The notes under the pieces were generated by a model, which was given only the letters and a program-made list of their open reading frames with translations, was not told where the DNA came from and searched no databases. DNA of 64,000 bases from Agapanthus africanus (taxonomy: Eukaryota; Streptophyta; Magnoliopsida; Asparagales; Amaryllidaceae), in NCBI GenBank assembly GCA_030015575.1, contig JASDDO010000006.1:375432137-375496136 (forward strand), written 5' to 3'. The stretch's first letter is position 1. Every line of letters starts with the position of its first letter. Of the stretch, positions 22,261 to 35,800 are shown piece by piece. The translations under genes and the position numbers were made by a program.

Positions 22261-25200
22261 CTGTATTCATGCTGGTAAGAGAAGTATCGCTTGTTTTAAA
22301 TAGAAAACTTATTGGATTTACTTTGTGACAAATTTCGTTATAAATCATTCAGAAAATATTTCATCATAAATCTATTTATCCCAAAATAGTTTTTTTTTTT
22401 TACGTACCTGGCCATTCAATGTTCAACTTAACCAGTTGGGTTGAGTACATTTGGGTGTGGCTTGTCGAATTTTGAATCAATTGACGTTGAGGGAATAACA
22501 AATGATTTTGGTGGGAATGGTTTGTTGATATTCTGGCTCATAGATTTTTCTTAGGATTCTAACTATAATTTGTGGTTTTATTATTATAAGCATAAATAAA
22601 ATCTTTTCATTAATTGGATACCCCATTGATTTTGATTGTACTTTTGGTTGTTCAACATGACGACATCTTGTAAGGTCTTAGATTGCTCAGCTGCCCTTAG
22701 CTTATTAGCTATACGAGACAAAGATTTTTGCTTCTTTTATGGATCCAATGTATGAAGATATTATTAAATTTTCCTCTAGAATGAAATTTAATGAAAATGG
22801 TAGAACGTTGAAATTGCTAATTGGCCATGTCTATTGAGAATCCAAAGCCAGCAAAAAAATTATAACTTCTTCCGATCCCCCGCCCCCCCCCCCCCCTCCC
22901 CCCCCATTTTTCTCTTTGAAATATCAATAATATTGTTATTTGGTTCTATATTCAACAAAAAATAACAAATTTGAACATACGGTCCGGAACCGGATCGATT
23001 CAGAAAAGAATGTAATGGTTTCTCAATTAAACAAATGGATATTTATATATAAAAAAAATGGCTTTGACACCAGGTTTGTACTTGGCCCAAAAGTAACATA
23101 TCCAAGATACTGTAATACAAACTAACACAAAATAAATGAAAAAGAGCCTAGTTTGGCAATAAGGTTTCTAAAAGTTTGGTTTCGTTTAAGTTAGAACCAA
23201 ACCATAGGTTTGTATTACAGTATCCTATTCATACATGCATAATGCATGTATGAATAGGATTTAACAAAGTTTGGGATCATTTGGCTATATAGTTTTAAAA
23301 CCAAGGTTTCGTTTATAATCAGGGGTTATAAAAGAGAGTGGCTTATTGAAACTTTCCAACACCGGCTCTTGCTATTTTGGAGTATTAAAAAATATGGTCC
23401 CAACCACTCAAGATTTTTTCAAATCATGATTTGAGAAACTCTATTCTGATTATCAAATGAGTTTTGGTTATAAATTTTAGAGTTTAGCCTCCAGTTCTCG
23501 TGAAACCACGGTTCCTTAGACCTTGGATGCATCTATAAATTGGAATATATAATTAAGTCTTACTGCTATTTATGACCAGGAGAGGAATAATTGTTTTATA
23601 TTTGGTTGCTGTGTTAACAACATTCTATCAAAAATCTATGCATGTTTGCAATTTATCCTATTCCTTTTTTTAAGGGTACTACTTGATCCAAAATTGCCTT
23701 GGTTATATAGCTACTCGGCTAAAATTAGATATTCTTATTGGACATCAAACACCCACTCAACGTTACTTAATTTGAAAATATAACATTCACTGCTTAAATA
23801 TCATATGAAGATTGATTTCCTCTGTTTTATCCTTCTCCATCTTGCTTTATCCTGAATATTAGGACGGCGTGAGTCCCAACTGCTCATCTCTTAGGTATAA
23901 AAACAATGTATGTAAAGCACAATTTATAAAGTCGTCTATACCCTACTCCTTTTTTCTTACTTGCAAAGCAAATTAATACCGCTCTTTAATATTTGTATTC
24001 TACCATTTCTATATTGCTGTTGTTTTGAAAGCATATACATACAAGTAGGAAGGTTTCAGACTCGTATATATGTATCATGGTATCATACAAAAAAACTCGA
24101 CACCGAAACACAAATATAATCATATGGACGAATAAAAGTTTACGCAGGTATATACCCTTAAGTTTTACCTTCGTGTATTTATCTAGAAGTGCGCTCCACT
24201 TGGCTTCATATATATATATATATATATATATAAAATTTGAAGTGCTCTCATCCTCATTATGGGCCCCACAAATAGATAGGGAAAATTCAAACAGGGTATT
24301 GATAAGGGGCGTAACTGAGTGGTACTATCTGATCATGTTGGATAAATTATATAAGGTGCAGTATCAATCATAAAATAAAGAAATGAAATAAAATGCCCCC
24401 CCCCCCCCCACCCCACATGAGATTAATTATGAGATCAGATTGGAGGGTAGTCCTCTTTAATTTGTTTTGTCTTCTTCCTCCTCCTAAAGTTTTGCCCCCG
24501 CTCTCACTGAAATCAATGTTGAAGCTGATCATCAGGTGAGTTTATTCTCTGCATGAGATTGATCGTGTCCGGTTCCAGGTGGACCCCACACCAAACAACT
24601 CATGTCACATGTATGCTAGATCCTATGCAGTGCTCCCCACTTGATGCGCAGTGGACACCCTAACTTCCAAACAAAACATAAATAATATTATTATTCCAAG
24701 TTTTGGACATGTATGTGAGGAACGTCTCATTTTTTGAAATTTTGTAACTTAAGGGTATAAGTCCGTCATGTTACAAAACAGCCAGTACATCAGCATGTTG
24801 TACCTATATATTGAACGTGAGAGTTAATTGGTATTTGCATCGATGCCGCTAGCCCTTGATGTTGTTGCTCAGGGCCTTAAATTAACTCTTGCCGTAAAAA
24901 GAATGATTACAGCAATAAGATGGCAGTGGAGAGCCTTTTCTATTTAAGTAGCCGATTTGATGCTGTTCACTTTTAGATTCCCTTCAAAAATGCATACTTC
25001 AAATGACTTGTGTTTATTTTAATCCGCTGTGAAATTTAAATCTACGGTTTTCTCCGGGCTGAATTTGAATTTGAGCTCAAGGAGATTTTGTTACCAACTC
25101 CATCAACATCATTATACTGTTTGTGATCCGACCAACACTAATTAACTATACTATTTACTTCAATCATGACAATGCTGTAGATTATAGAAATTTAAACACG

Positions 25201-25999
25201 TGTCCTTATCCATACACTCAAAACACTAAATTAAAACTTACGTCAACTCGTTTCTTGTATTCTGATTGGACATGCAACCCCCCACTCCAAGCAAGGGTCG
25301 ACACATAAAATTCACTACACTATGAAAAGCAATCTTCGATTACATAAAGATACTTGATTAATCTCCATTTATTATCCTCCTCAAAATGATATATACACAC
25401 ACACACTTGGCACTTAATTTAATACGATGATTACTTTTGGACCACATATATCACAAGACTAAATATATTGAGCACCCCTTGTAGCAATTATATATATCAT
25501 AGCTGGATAAGCATATAGTCATGTGGTATGATTGGCATGGAGTCGAGAGATCTGAAGTTAAGTTGCCCAACTCATAGCAAGCAAATCAACATTAATAATC
25601 GTGTTAGTTTCTCAATAAAAACACCAACACTCATTTTGATTTGCACGATGCATGATTTTTCAAATGATACTCCAGGTTGTACTATTGTACTATAAAAGGC
25701 ATTATCATTGTATAATTTCTATCTGCCAATGCGCGCATCAGGACAGCGTCAGAGAAAATCAAAGAAAACAAGAGCTGGAAGATCACAGGGGGAGTTCCCT
25801 CTTTCAGCGGTAGATCACTGGACTACGTGTCTATCTTTACTCTTTGATCAGTCGTATATAGCTACCCGTCAAGCTCGACTCTTAAGCATCAAGATCGCAT
25901 GTTGAATCACTGTCAAGGATTAGCGTTGTTCCTCAAGAATTATCCGCACGTAGATTCCCCTCACAAGTCATCCAGGAATACTAACGTTCACCATAGTGC
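22261..25999. other. AT-rich intergenic spacer with microsatellites, no gene recognised
   Basis: Homopolymer and microsatellite runs occur at about 22879-22906 (poly-C), 24210-24232 (AT)n and 24394-24410 (poly-C). A long perfect palindrome is listed separately. No ORF here has recognisable similarity. Confidence 0.6.
23222..23260. repeat. Perfect 39-bp palindrome (19-bp arms, 1-base spacer)
   Basis: The arm atcctattcatacatgcat (23222-23240) is followed by one A and then its exact reverse complement (23242-23260). A second inverted pair nearby, gatactgtaatacaaac (23106-23122) and its complement (23209-23225), widens the foldback to about 150 bp. This could be a foldback or MITE core or an extrudable hairpin. 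No protein is encoded. Confidence 0.85.
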
Positions 26000-26480
26000 G
26001 AATATGTACTATATTCTGTCAACTCTCATTATAATTTTGAAGCTGCGGTATTGTGGCAGAGATATTTAAGATGGTAACCAAGATTTTATTCTCATCCGAT
26101 GCGTATTAAATACGAATTAATTTAAATTAAAAATAGCATTGTGGCCAAGGATGCCTTTGACCTGCAGAGATGTGTTAGAGCATGAAATATATTCCCTCTT
26201 CCCTCTTCATAACTTTAAATTTGTGGTGCAATTGTAAGGACATTTAAGATAAGGCTAGGATACAGTTGAAACGGGATATTTAACTAGGTATTAGAACGGC
26301 TTGGATTTGATTCTTATCGGACTTGCATTAAATACTGATTGAATTAAATTAAAAATACCGCTGTGAAAAATCCCAGTATCAGTCAGCCAAAAGGACCTTC
26401 AACCTGCGGAAGCATGTTAGAATATAAAATCTATTCTCTCAACACTCATCATAATTTCGGATGCAATGGAAGGGACATTT
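26000..26480. repeat. Diverged tandem repeat, about 2.3 units of 190-240 bp
   Basis: Three blocks share the order ctctcattataatttt / agatatttaagat / taaattaaaaata / gacctgcagagatgtgttag with moderate divergence. They start near 26010, 26195 and 26430, and the last is truncated. The boundary motif tgttagaatat resembles an LTR start, so these may be small LTR or TRIM leftovers, but no primer-binding site or target duplication is evident. Confidence 0.45.
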
Positions 26481-28400
26481 CACACCCGTACTTGAAGAAT
26501 TGAATTTACTCCCCTTAAAATATCTATAGAAATTTATGCTGATAGCACTCTCTCATTTTCAATTTTTTTAATAACACTCTAATTAATTTTCAATGAACAT
26601 CCATGAATTATTTATTCCCAATTTTGCTTTCCGAAAAATGATACATATGCTAGCCAATTGTTTATGCTTTCTGGTGAGATGGTAAGCCTAAATTTTGTTT
26701 TGTTTCCGGAGAAGAACTTGAAAGTTACTTTATGATGATGAAGTAGATCTTATGCAGCATGTCTGCTTTCAAAATTTTCTTCCCTTCCTTTTTTGATTTG
26801 AAAGAAACCATGCGCCACAAGGAGCAAAAAGGGAAAAATAATAATAATTATCTATCGCTTATCATTATTGTTTCCAAAGAGTAATAGCTTATTTTTTTTA
26901 TATAGAAAAAAATAAGGAAATCCTTTCTAGAAAAAGTACATTAAATAACTAGATATTTACTAACTATACAAGAACGAGACATAAAAGAGTGGACTGAGCA
27001 CCAAGGAAATATATGTGCTGGAATTTGAATGCAAGCTAGGTGTGAAAAACAACAGAACGGAGAGGATGACCCTAGTCTATCATCTGTTAATTACTTGCCC
27101 TTTGCAAATATTCAAAAAGCCGACATGCACATTCCCACAAACAAAAGCCGATAATCCGCTACGTACACAAATTTTCTTTTGGTTTGTTTTGATCATGAAA
27201 GCTACATAAAAAGTTGCTTTATTAATTATTTACTTTTTACTCTTCAAAAATTTCACAAACAAACACTAAATGCAAGATTTAGATCCAACTCTTTTACAGC
27301 CTGCTTCAAAGCTATTTCCGGCTTTTACAGTACTTCCAGTTATCCAAACAGACATGCCTAACAATGAACCTCCCTGTAGGTGAGAAAAGAAGTTAATGCA
27401 TTATATTTTGTCATCCAATAAAGCTTAGATGTTTAGTTCAAGTCAACCCTTCATTGGAGCAATGACATGACCTCATTGGATGACATCCATCAATGTGTAA
27501 ATGATACATGGATGGATGCTACATGGCATGGCATGGCATGGGATGACGCATGGCCATCATCGACAAAGATAGGATTGGAATGTCATGGATTGATGTTATC
27601 TACCCCCAATCAATACTGCTATAATTTTTTAAAAAATAGTTGTAAATGCAATTCCTGCTTAGACACTTGGCGATATCATCACTTAAGCATCTTTCTTCGC
27701 ATATACTGCAAATTTAGAATAAGTTTTGTATCTTCACTTATTTTCCATCCGTTCAAAAATAAAACATGTCATGGAATGCAAAATCCTCCATCAGATAGTT
27801 ATAACAAGAAAACTAAGAAATTTGATGTTAGACACTTGAAGCAAACACCGTTAAATTATTTAATTAACGAATCAATTTTTCTGTTGCATGTTGCGAATAT
27901 GACGGTCATTTTCTAGCACAGCACGGTATATATCATATACAATTAATAAACAGACATGCGAGATTACACGCAAACTAATATAGATAAATCTACTTAGAAG
28001 AAGTACTCAAATTATTGGCATGAAAAGGACTATGGATTCTCCCATAATATCATCATAACCTATTAATGCTATGCAAGAATCCTATATATATCTATATGGA
28101 AACGACAACTCCTTCCAAAATAAAAGGTGGGATCTGTGATCTGATCTCGATCCCTCTGTAAATAAATTTCCGAAGAGAGAGAGATTTAATTTATTAATTA
28201 AACTAATTAAGTCTTTCATTTCCATGTGTGCTCTCTTGGGATCAAGATAACAACAACACATGGATGTCATCACCCCATGTTACCTCAGCATGTAATGAAT
28301 GTGAAGAGAATTTCATTTTTTTTTTATTTAAAATTTCAATAACATATCTATAGCATTCTGAATGACTTACAAGAAAAATTCCTTTCTAGATCGGCTGAGA
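26481..28400. other. AT-rich intergenic spacer, no gene recognised
   Basis: Nothing coding is recognised. A short ATGGC-repeat run (tggcatggcatggcatggg) lies near 27524-27542 and inflates an otherwise meaningless ORF. Confidence 0.6.
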
Positions 28401-29479
28401 ATCAGGGGCTGTTGCTATATATTATTTTTCCATGTTTAGATAATCCAAGCCCTTCATCATCCATCAAAATCCAAATCCAGTTGCTGTCTCTCCTGTTTTC
28501 AATTCGCAAAAGGAGCATCCAACATTAACCATTAATTGGTGGAATTTGCAAGAAGAAGGGAGGAGGAGATCAAGAGAGACAATTAATTAAAGGAGACGGG
28601 CTCCATTAAATTTAAGGCTCCTGGTGCATGTGCATGTGATTCTCTTCTTGTTGGTGGGCTTCCCCTTCCCCTGATTGATTGATACTCGTGATAGATAAAT
28701 GATACAAATTCACACAACTCAACAACACATCTCCCTATTTCTTAATTACTTCCCTATATATAAAGAAAATAGGTATGTTTCTCCCCCTTCTCTTGTCTTT
28801 TTTGATGAAAGCGATGCATGCATGCATGTTTCCCAATCCCTCCTTGTTCTTAAAAATTTTTCAATTTAATTACCGTTTACTTTCGCTGTTTGTCCGTTTT
28901 CATCCGGAAAAGGATCATTTTATTTAAAAGCTTAAGCCGTCTGGAAGCATAGCATGTACGGGTTACCTGAAAGAAAGACTAAATGAATTCATAAAATCCA
29001 AAAATGTAACACAGCATGGAAGCTCACACACGCAAGCTTTCACACCAAATTCCAATGATTGGTTCAAAGTGTTAGAATTTGGGAAACTTTTATGTTGTGA
29101 GAGCTGTCAATACCCATTACCCCATTTTCACCCTCTTCTTCTCATCTTCTCTTACCTGAAAGGCTGCCTCTCTCTCAAATAATTAGTTAGTTTACCATTG
29201 CCTTTTTCCATCTAACATCAAGAAAATTCAAGGGCTTAATTATTTAATTGTGAAAAGATTTGGTATTAAATTAATGCCATTTTTAGCCCACCATGGCATC
29301 TTGGTATCTTCATGTTGCTATAAGAGTTGTCTGGAATATTTTGTTCACAAGCTTTAGGCTTACGTAAAAGAGTGAGATTTTTTTATTTTTTTTCCTTTCC
29401 TCTTTTCATTTCCTTTTCAAATAATTTATGTTTTATGATTGCTGTTGATGTTGTTTGATGATTCCTCACTTTTAGATAC

Positions 29480-29737
29480 AATATGATCTGATCCTAGGCT
29501 TTCCCCTTCACAGCCTGTCAAGCTTGCATTTTTTTTTCTCTTGAAGGGCTTCCCTTTGTTGCTTCTCTAAGGAACAGCTTTACAAAAAAAAGTTGCCCAT
29601 TTCTTGGAACTTGAATCTCCCTCTTCATTGATTTTGGGATTCTTTGGGTTGGTTTGTTGTTTGGTGTTTGGTGTAATGAGTGATGGATGAGAGAGAGGAA
29701 GATGATGCTCAATGAGTTTGGAGATTGGAGCTTGCAG
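29480..29737 (+). promoter_or_regulatory. Probable 5'UTR exon of the DUF863-like gene, with two short uORFs
   Basis: The strong donor GCAG|GTGAGT at 29737/29738 pairs plausibly with the acceptor TTTCAG|GA at 31221/31222 just before the main ATG. In the main reading frame the upstream exon has a stop at 29713 and no later ATG, so translation of the main ORF should start at 31224. The exon also carries ATGs near 29683 and 29702 that open very short frames. The transcription start is not determined. Confidence 0.45.
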
Positions 29738-30012
29738 GTGAGTGCTGTCTTTCTCCTAATATTCATCCTCAGCTTCCTTCACTGCCTACTTGAAATTTAA
29801 TGGACTTTCCTACTTGAAATTTAATGGACTTTCTTAGAGTATTTCTTAGTGCTCTGCTTTTGTTAGAATTTTAGATGATTGAGAATAAGATTTTGACTTC
29901 AATTTGGAGAAGTTGGGATCCTAAAAGTTGTTGATCAAATGCTTTGTAAATGATAGAGCATCGATCTCTGGATTAATTAGTTGAATTCCCTCTGTTTGAA
30001 TGTAGCTGCTTA

Positions 30013-30292
30013 GGCCCTGTTTGGAAATGGAGTTTAGTTTTCAAAACCGTGGATTCATGAAGTTAGAAAGACTCAACTCTGAAATCCTAACCTTATCGAT
30101 TTGGAGCTCATTTTGGAGTTGAGATCATTACGGTTATCTTACCTTTGAAAGTGAGAAAACCGCAGTTATCTAAACTCCAATACGATCAAAGTTTAGATAA
30201 ATCCATTTTGGAGATTGAGGATTGCAAATCACAGTTTGCATCTCCACTTAAAATAAATCATGGTTATTTAAACTCCATTACCAAACAGGCCC
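30013..30292. mobile_element. Tourist-like MITE (PIF/Harbinger type)
   Basis: The 280-bp element has terminal inverted repeats GGCCCTGTTTGG...CCAAACAGGCC, continuing into an inner inverted segment (atggagttta / taaactccat). It is flanked by TTA on both sides (30010-30012 and 30293-30295), the target duplication of PIF/Harbinger elements. It has no coding capacity and lies in the presumed 5'UTR intron of the downstream gene. Confidence 0.85.
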
Positions 30293-31223
30293 TTAGTTTA
30301 TCTTCTTCATTTGTTTTACCTTATAAATTTGCTGGAATAAAACATATGTCTTCGTTCATAATTTGGTTGCACCTCAAGAAAGTGCTGTCTTTTTTTCTTA
30401 AAAAAAATAACCCCCCTTTTGTTTTTCATTTTTCTTCATGAAAAGCCTGGATCCTATTTTTCTTTATTTTCTTTCCAAGCTATCCCCCCCCACCCCCCAC
30501 CCACCATTTTCTTTCTTTATACATTTATTAATTTGTAAAGGAATTTTTATGGTCATGATGCTCTAATTGACCCTATAAAGAATCTTTGATCAAATTTAAA
30601 TCTTATGTTAGGAATTTGGAACAATGCAATTTGGGGGGGGGGGGGGGGGGGGCACTGTAGGAGAGTTTATATCATTCATTTGTTTTGCTATTCCAAAATT
30701 CAAATTCAATGCAGCAATTTAGCCCTGAATCATATCATGTTTCTAGTTGTCCTTAAGCTATATATAAGAAAGAAATTAACAAAATACAGTGAAAGCCTAC
30801 ATCATGTTGCTATTGTACTTTAAATTTTAACCGTCTTCATTTGTCACTTGGAGCAAAGTCTTAGATGATGATTGCATTTCTTGGATTCCAATACTCAAAT
30901 TATTCCACATTCATTCACTGATATGGATTAATTGTACTTTCGATTTTTTATTCACATCGTTCAACTGTTCACGGGAAAACTAATCCATGGATATTCCCGT
31001 TCGTATTCGAGAAATATTTCAGAGATAATTTAGATGATTTTTCTTTCTTTTGATAATGGAGATAATTTAGATGAATATATAATGTAAACACAAGTTAGAA
31101 ACATGTAGTTGATTGACTCTATAAGATTACTTTTAACATAATATTACGGTTTTATACTGGTATTTACACTTGTAAGAGCATGAGAAACAAACGGCTCACC
31201 ACTGGTTTCGTATTCTTTCAGGA

Positions 31224-32054
31224 ATGGGTATGCGACTGCGACACTCTTGCAATTTCTTTAACGCTTTGCTGAAGAAAAACAATGAAGTGGGAGCTCTAAC
31301 TTTTACCTCTCAAGATATTCAGATCGATCTTGACAATAGTTTGCTAAAGTTGGTGAAATCGATTGGTTTTGACCAGGTTCAAGTGTCAATGGACGGTTTA
31401 CTCGAACAAAATCCCAGAGAATATGTGAGGACTACCATGTTGAGGCAAGAAGAGATCTTCAAACATCAGGTGCCATAAATTAGTTCAGACCTTATTATCA
31501 GCGTAGCAAGTAGATATCGATAAAAGTAGGAACAATGTGGAAGAAATTAACCCTTAAATTTTTTTAAGGACTTTGATTACTTGTTTTGCTCATCTAGTAA
31601 TTTACGGTTGTCTGATCCCTACATCTGAAATCAAATATTACAGGTTCATGAACTCCACCGACTATATCGAGTTCAGAAAACCCTAATGGCTGAATTGAGA
31701 ATTAAGGAGGGAACAACCCCGAACGAAGTTACAAATACAATGAACAAATATTGGAGCAGCACATCAACTTCAGAAACTAGTCACTCTTCGCACGTTGCTC
31801 CCAAGTTAAAACCGGAGCTCAATTCTCTACATCGATATAATACGGTGCCTCAAGAGTTGAAGCAGAAAGAGGAATTATGCGCTGACGAAGAATGCGATGT
31901 CGAGCTGAGTTTAAGCATCGGGTGCAGCTCAAGCAAGAAGAAAGCCAAGAATAAAGGAGCCAGAGCTGAGAGAAGCGAGGAATGTAGCAGCGATCGAGAG
32001 AGCTTAAAGAGGCCACCTTGGCTCTCACAAGCTATGAGTTTGAACAGGACATGA
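31224..32054 (+). CDS. Plant-specific protein of unknown function with DUF863-like motif (2 coding exons)
   Basis: The coding exons are 31224-31469 (82 residues) and 31644-32054 (136 residues), giving 218 residues. The intron has CAG|GTGCC and TTACAG|GTT boundaries. Across the junction region the protein has YVRTTMLRQEEIFKHQ followed by VHELHRLYRVQKTLMAEL. This resembles the TMxxHExxFxxQVxELHRLYRxQRxLM block of plant DUF863 proteins, though those are far longer. Further on, residues around 165 read DVELSLSIG, an LxLxL (EAR-like) motif, followed by a basic KKKAKNK run and an acidic and serine-rich segment, which suggests a nuclear repressor-like role. That is inference only. The 3'UTR runs to about 32340, convergent with the H+-ATPase gene. 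Confidence 0.65.
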
Positions 32055-32866
32055 GTTTTTAATTCTTTCTGAAAGTCTATCATGCTTTTAAGATTTTTAA
32101 CTAACAGAGGGAGAAACCCGGATTCAAATTTGTGTCTCGTACTCATCGGGGCTGAGATTAGAAGTTCGTGGAGTTCGTTACGAGTCGGTTTCTTCTTCCA
32201 CATTTCTTTCATGATTTAAGGTTTTTCAAAGGAGAGAGGATCATGATCAATAACAAGGTGCTATTATCTGACATGAAATTTGAGTAGTATGTAAATGTAC
32301 ACCAGTGTAATTTTTTTCATTGATATAATACTTGTTGCTTTTTCCTTATTCTTCTTATATGCTGGGCATCAATGTTTCTATATCTAAATTGTATGCTGTA
32401 GTTTGAGGTATCTAAAAAAAAACGCCCGTGCTTGCGTGTTTGTATTGAATATAACAGGAAATAAGATCAGCTGAGCTCAAGGAAACGATAATGCAACTTG
32501 TTGATCTGACATAATTGGAATAAACGATCTAACAATTTGGACCCGGAGAAAAAGACATGCAATTTGATCGAGATCATTACTGATAAATGTCAGGGAAAAA
32601 TCAAACAAAGGCTCTCATTTAACACGATGAGGATTACAAAGTTTTGAGAGAACACGAGTTTTGCGTTATTTCCATGTTACATCCACAGTGTGAACAAAGG
32701 AGCCGATGTCCACTGCTCCCACAAGTTCAACCATAACAAAGAAATAAAAATAAGAATAATACAGAAAAGGGAAAAGGAAAAAATGAGAGAAATAAACGGT
32801 AGGCGAAAATACACACGGATGAAAATTCGATTTCATTTCCCTTTAAAGCTCGACGATCCTTTTAGC

Positions 32867-35800
32867 TCATACTGTGTAATGCTGCTGGATTGTTTCGATA
32901 TCGAGACCCTTCAGCTTCACCACTGATTCCACATGACCCTTCAACGTGAGAAGTTCCCTGAGCCTGCATCCATTACAATAATTTTTATAAAAAAAAATTA
33001 GATAATACCAATTTTCACCAATTACTATTATTAATCAATAGCCATTTTAAAGACTACTGGAATTTTTTAATAAAAAAACATAGCTTTTTGGCGTGTAGAA
33101 AAATTGCTAACAACTTTGTTTTGACAAAGATTCCATTTTATCTCTTCTGAAGTGATTTTTGGTAAAAAGAAATCAATTCATGGGGTTGGAGATAATTATT
33201 TGCTGGTTACTATCATCTGCCAAATAGAATGACATCGTCGTGTCGCCGTGTTCATCAAATTCACATTCCAAATTGTTATGTTGTGAAGAATCTTTCTAAA
33301 CATTATGATGAATTTGAATCAAGTTAGTTGGAATTGGATGTAGAGATTTATGTTAATCTCTACCTAAATTCCAAATTATCTCTAAAAGCCTATATATACA
33401 TATATCATAAATTAATTGGATTTTGTGAAAATTTAAATTAATCTAAGTTTAAATTTCACATTATCTGCAAAGAAGTCATTCACCTGTATGTATAATTGAT
33501 TAGTAAATCAATTATATATGCATCCACCAAAAAAAGAAAAGAAAAGGAGAAGCCACGTTAATTTAACAAAGGCTTTATTAAAGGACGGCGCCTGCTATAT
33601 TAAATTAATTTCACAGGAACAAGATGAATTAATTTGAGAGATCATTGTATTGAGAGGGTGGCGGTTAATAGAGAGGTCTGAGAGAAATCTCTTAACTTTG
33701 TTTGTAAACTTAATTCAAGGATTTAGTAGGCGTTTGCAGATTTCGCTCTGCCGGAGACTAGGCATACTGTAGGTGAACCCCGCCAACAATTTCTTGTGTC
33801 TTTCTGGTTTGCGTTTTCTATTTTATTCTCGCACTTATTTATTTATTTTTCGTTGATTAATTGCGTGATTGTTGTTATTGCGTGATTTGGTTTGTCGCGA
33901 GTATTGTTCCGTGAATCGATTTTCTCCTAACAACTGGTATCAGAGCTTCATTAAGAAACCTAGGGTTCTTCAAATATATAAGCTAGGTCAACGGTGGGTA
34001 ACGACAACTACGTTCTCTTCCTCACTTTCTTAGATCGTCGTTTTGAAGGCGTTGGTTCAGACCTAAGAGAGAAGTGTTTGCTGCGATATTAGGCGAAAGT
34101 GGCGGAGGATAAAATAAGAATCGAAAAGTTCAATGGTCACAATTTTGGTTGGTGGTGCATGCAGATGGAGAACTATCTGTACCAAAAGGACTTGTATCTT
34201 CCGTTGCTTGGAGAGAAACCCGAGAAGATGACCGATAAGACATGAAACCTTTTGGATAGGAAAGTTCTGGCGACAATCCGGTTGTCATTAACTCCGCAGG
34301 TGGCCTTTAATATCTCGAAAGAGAACAACCAAGACGCTAATGACGACGTTAGCGAAGTTGTATGAGAAGCCTTCTACATCAAACAAATTCTTCCTGATCA
34401 AGAAACTTTTCAATATGAAGATGGTTGAAAACGGCTCGGTGACGGAGCACCTGAATGAGTTCAACAGCTTGACGAGTTAACTCGAATCGGTTGAAATCGT
34501 CTTTGAAGACGAGATTTGAGCACTTTTATTCCTCTGTTCATTGCCGGAGGGTTGGGAGAACATAGTGATGGCGGTTAACAACTCGATTTCGGGGACTCTC
34601 ACGTTTAATGATGCGGTGAGTTGCATATTAAACGATGAGATGCGGAGAAAAGCCGTGAATGAGAGTTTAGAAACTTCTGCACTTTCGGTGGAGAATCGCG
34701 GTAGAACGGTGGAAAGGAGAAAGAGCAAAAAGGGCAAGTCTAAAAGCCAAGAAAAATCAAAGACGAAAATCCAAGACGACTGTTGGAACTGTGCAAAGAA
34801 GGGCCACAGAAAAAGTGACCGTAAAGCTCCAAAGAAATACTCGAATGAGAAGTCAGATGGAAAAGAAGCTAACGTGATGTCTACACAAGAACATGGGGAA
34901 CAAGGTCTTTGTTTATCGACGAGCGAGAACACAAAGACGGATACTTGGTTCCTTGATTTGGGGGCATCCTTTGCACTTTGGGACGACATCACTTTAGCGA
35001 GTATATTCAGGGAGATCTTGGACATGTGACGGTGGGGAACGGCCAGCCGTATAAAATCGTTGAAAAATGGACAATCATCTTGCAACCGTCAGGAGGTGGT
35101 CAATTAAAATTGAAGAATGCTCGTCATATTCCAGATTTGAAGGAGAGCCTGATTTCTACCAGTCAACTTGACAACGAAGGTTTTGTTACGACATTTGGGA
35201 ATTCACAGTGGAAGATTACCAAAAGGTCGTTGGTGGTTACTAGAGGCAAGTTGAGCGGTTTGTTGTATTTCTTCAGTGAGAGTAGCGGAGGTTCGGTTGC
35301 ATTGGCAATGGGTTCAGAGTTAAATTCAGAGATTTCGTTATGGAATAGACGATTGGGGCGTCTTAGCGAGAAGAACTTGAAAATTCTTCAAGGAAGGGGC
35401 TTCTTTCGGGGCTGAAAAAGATGGAATTGGGGCTGTGCGTGAGTTGTGTTTGCGGGAAGCAAAACACGCTCAGGTTTCAAATTGGAGGTGTAGCAAAGAA
35501 GACCAAGAAGCTGGAGATAGTATATACAGACGTATGGGGTCCGGCCTCAGTGGAGTCTTATGGCGGGAATTGGTATTTCGTTACATTCATCGACGATTCA
35601 AGCCGGAAGACATGGGTATATGCGATGAAGAAGAAGTCCGATATGTTTGGTATCTTCAAACACTGGATTGCGCAAGTGGAGAACCAAACGGGAATGAAGA
35701 TTAAATGCTTCAAGTCCGATAGAGGGGATACAACATACAGGAGTTCGAGGCGTTTTACTCGCAGAAGGGTATTCATTGGCTGAAGACGATACCGGAACGC

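Noticed and set aside
22879-22906. Poly-C run, and similar homopolymers at 24394-24410 and 30633-30652
   Set aside because: Simple homopolymers prone to sequencing error. No function is inferred.
24500-24560. Possible miR167-like stretch (tgaagctgatcatcaggtgag)
   Set aside because: Only the first eight bases match miR167 and no complementary arm was found nearby.
27467-27916. 149-codon ORF in the intergenic spacer
   Set aside because: Its start lies in an ATGGC repeat run and the rest has no recognisable features.
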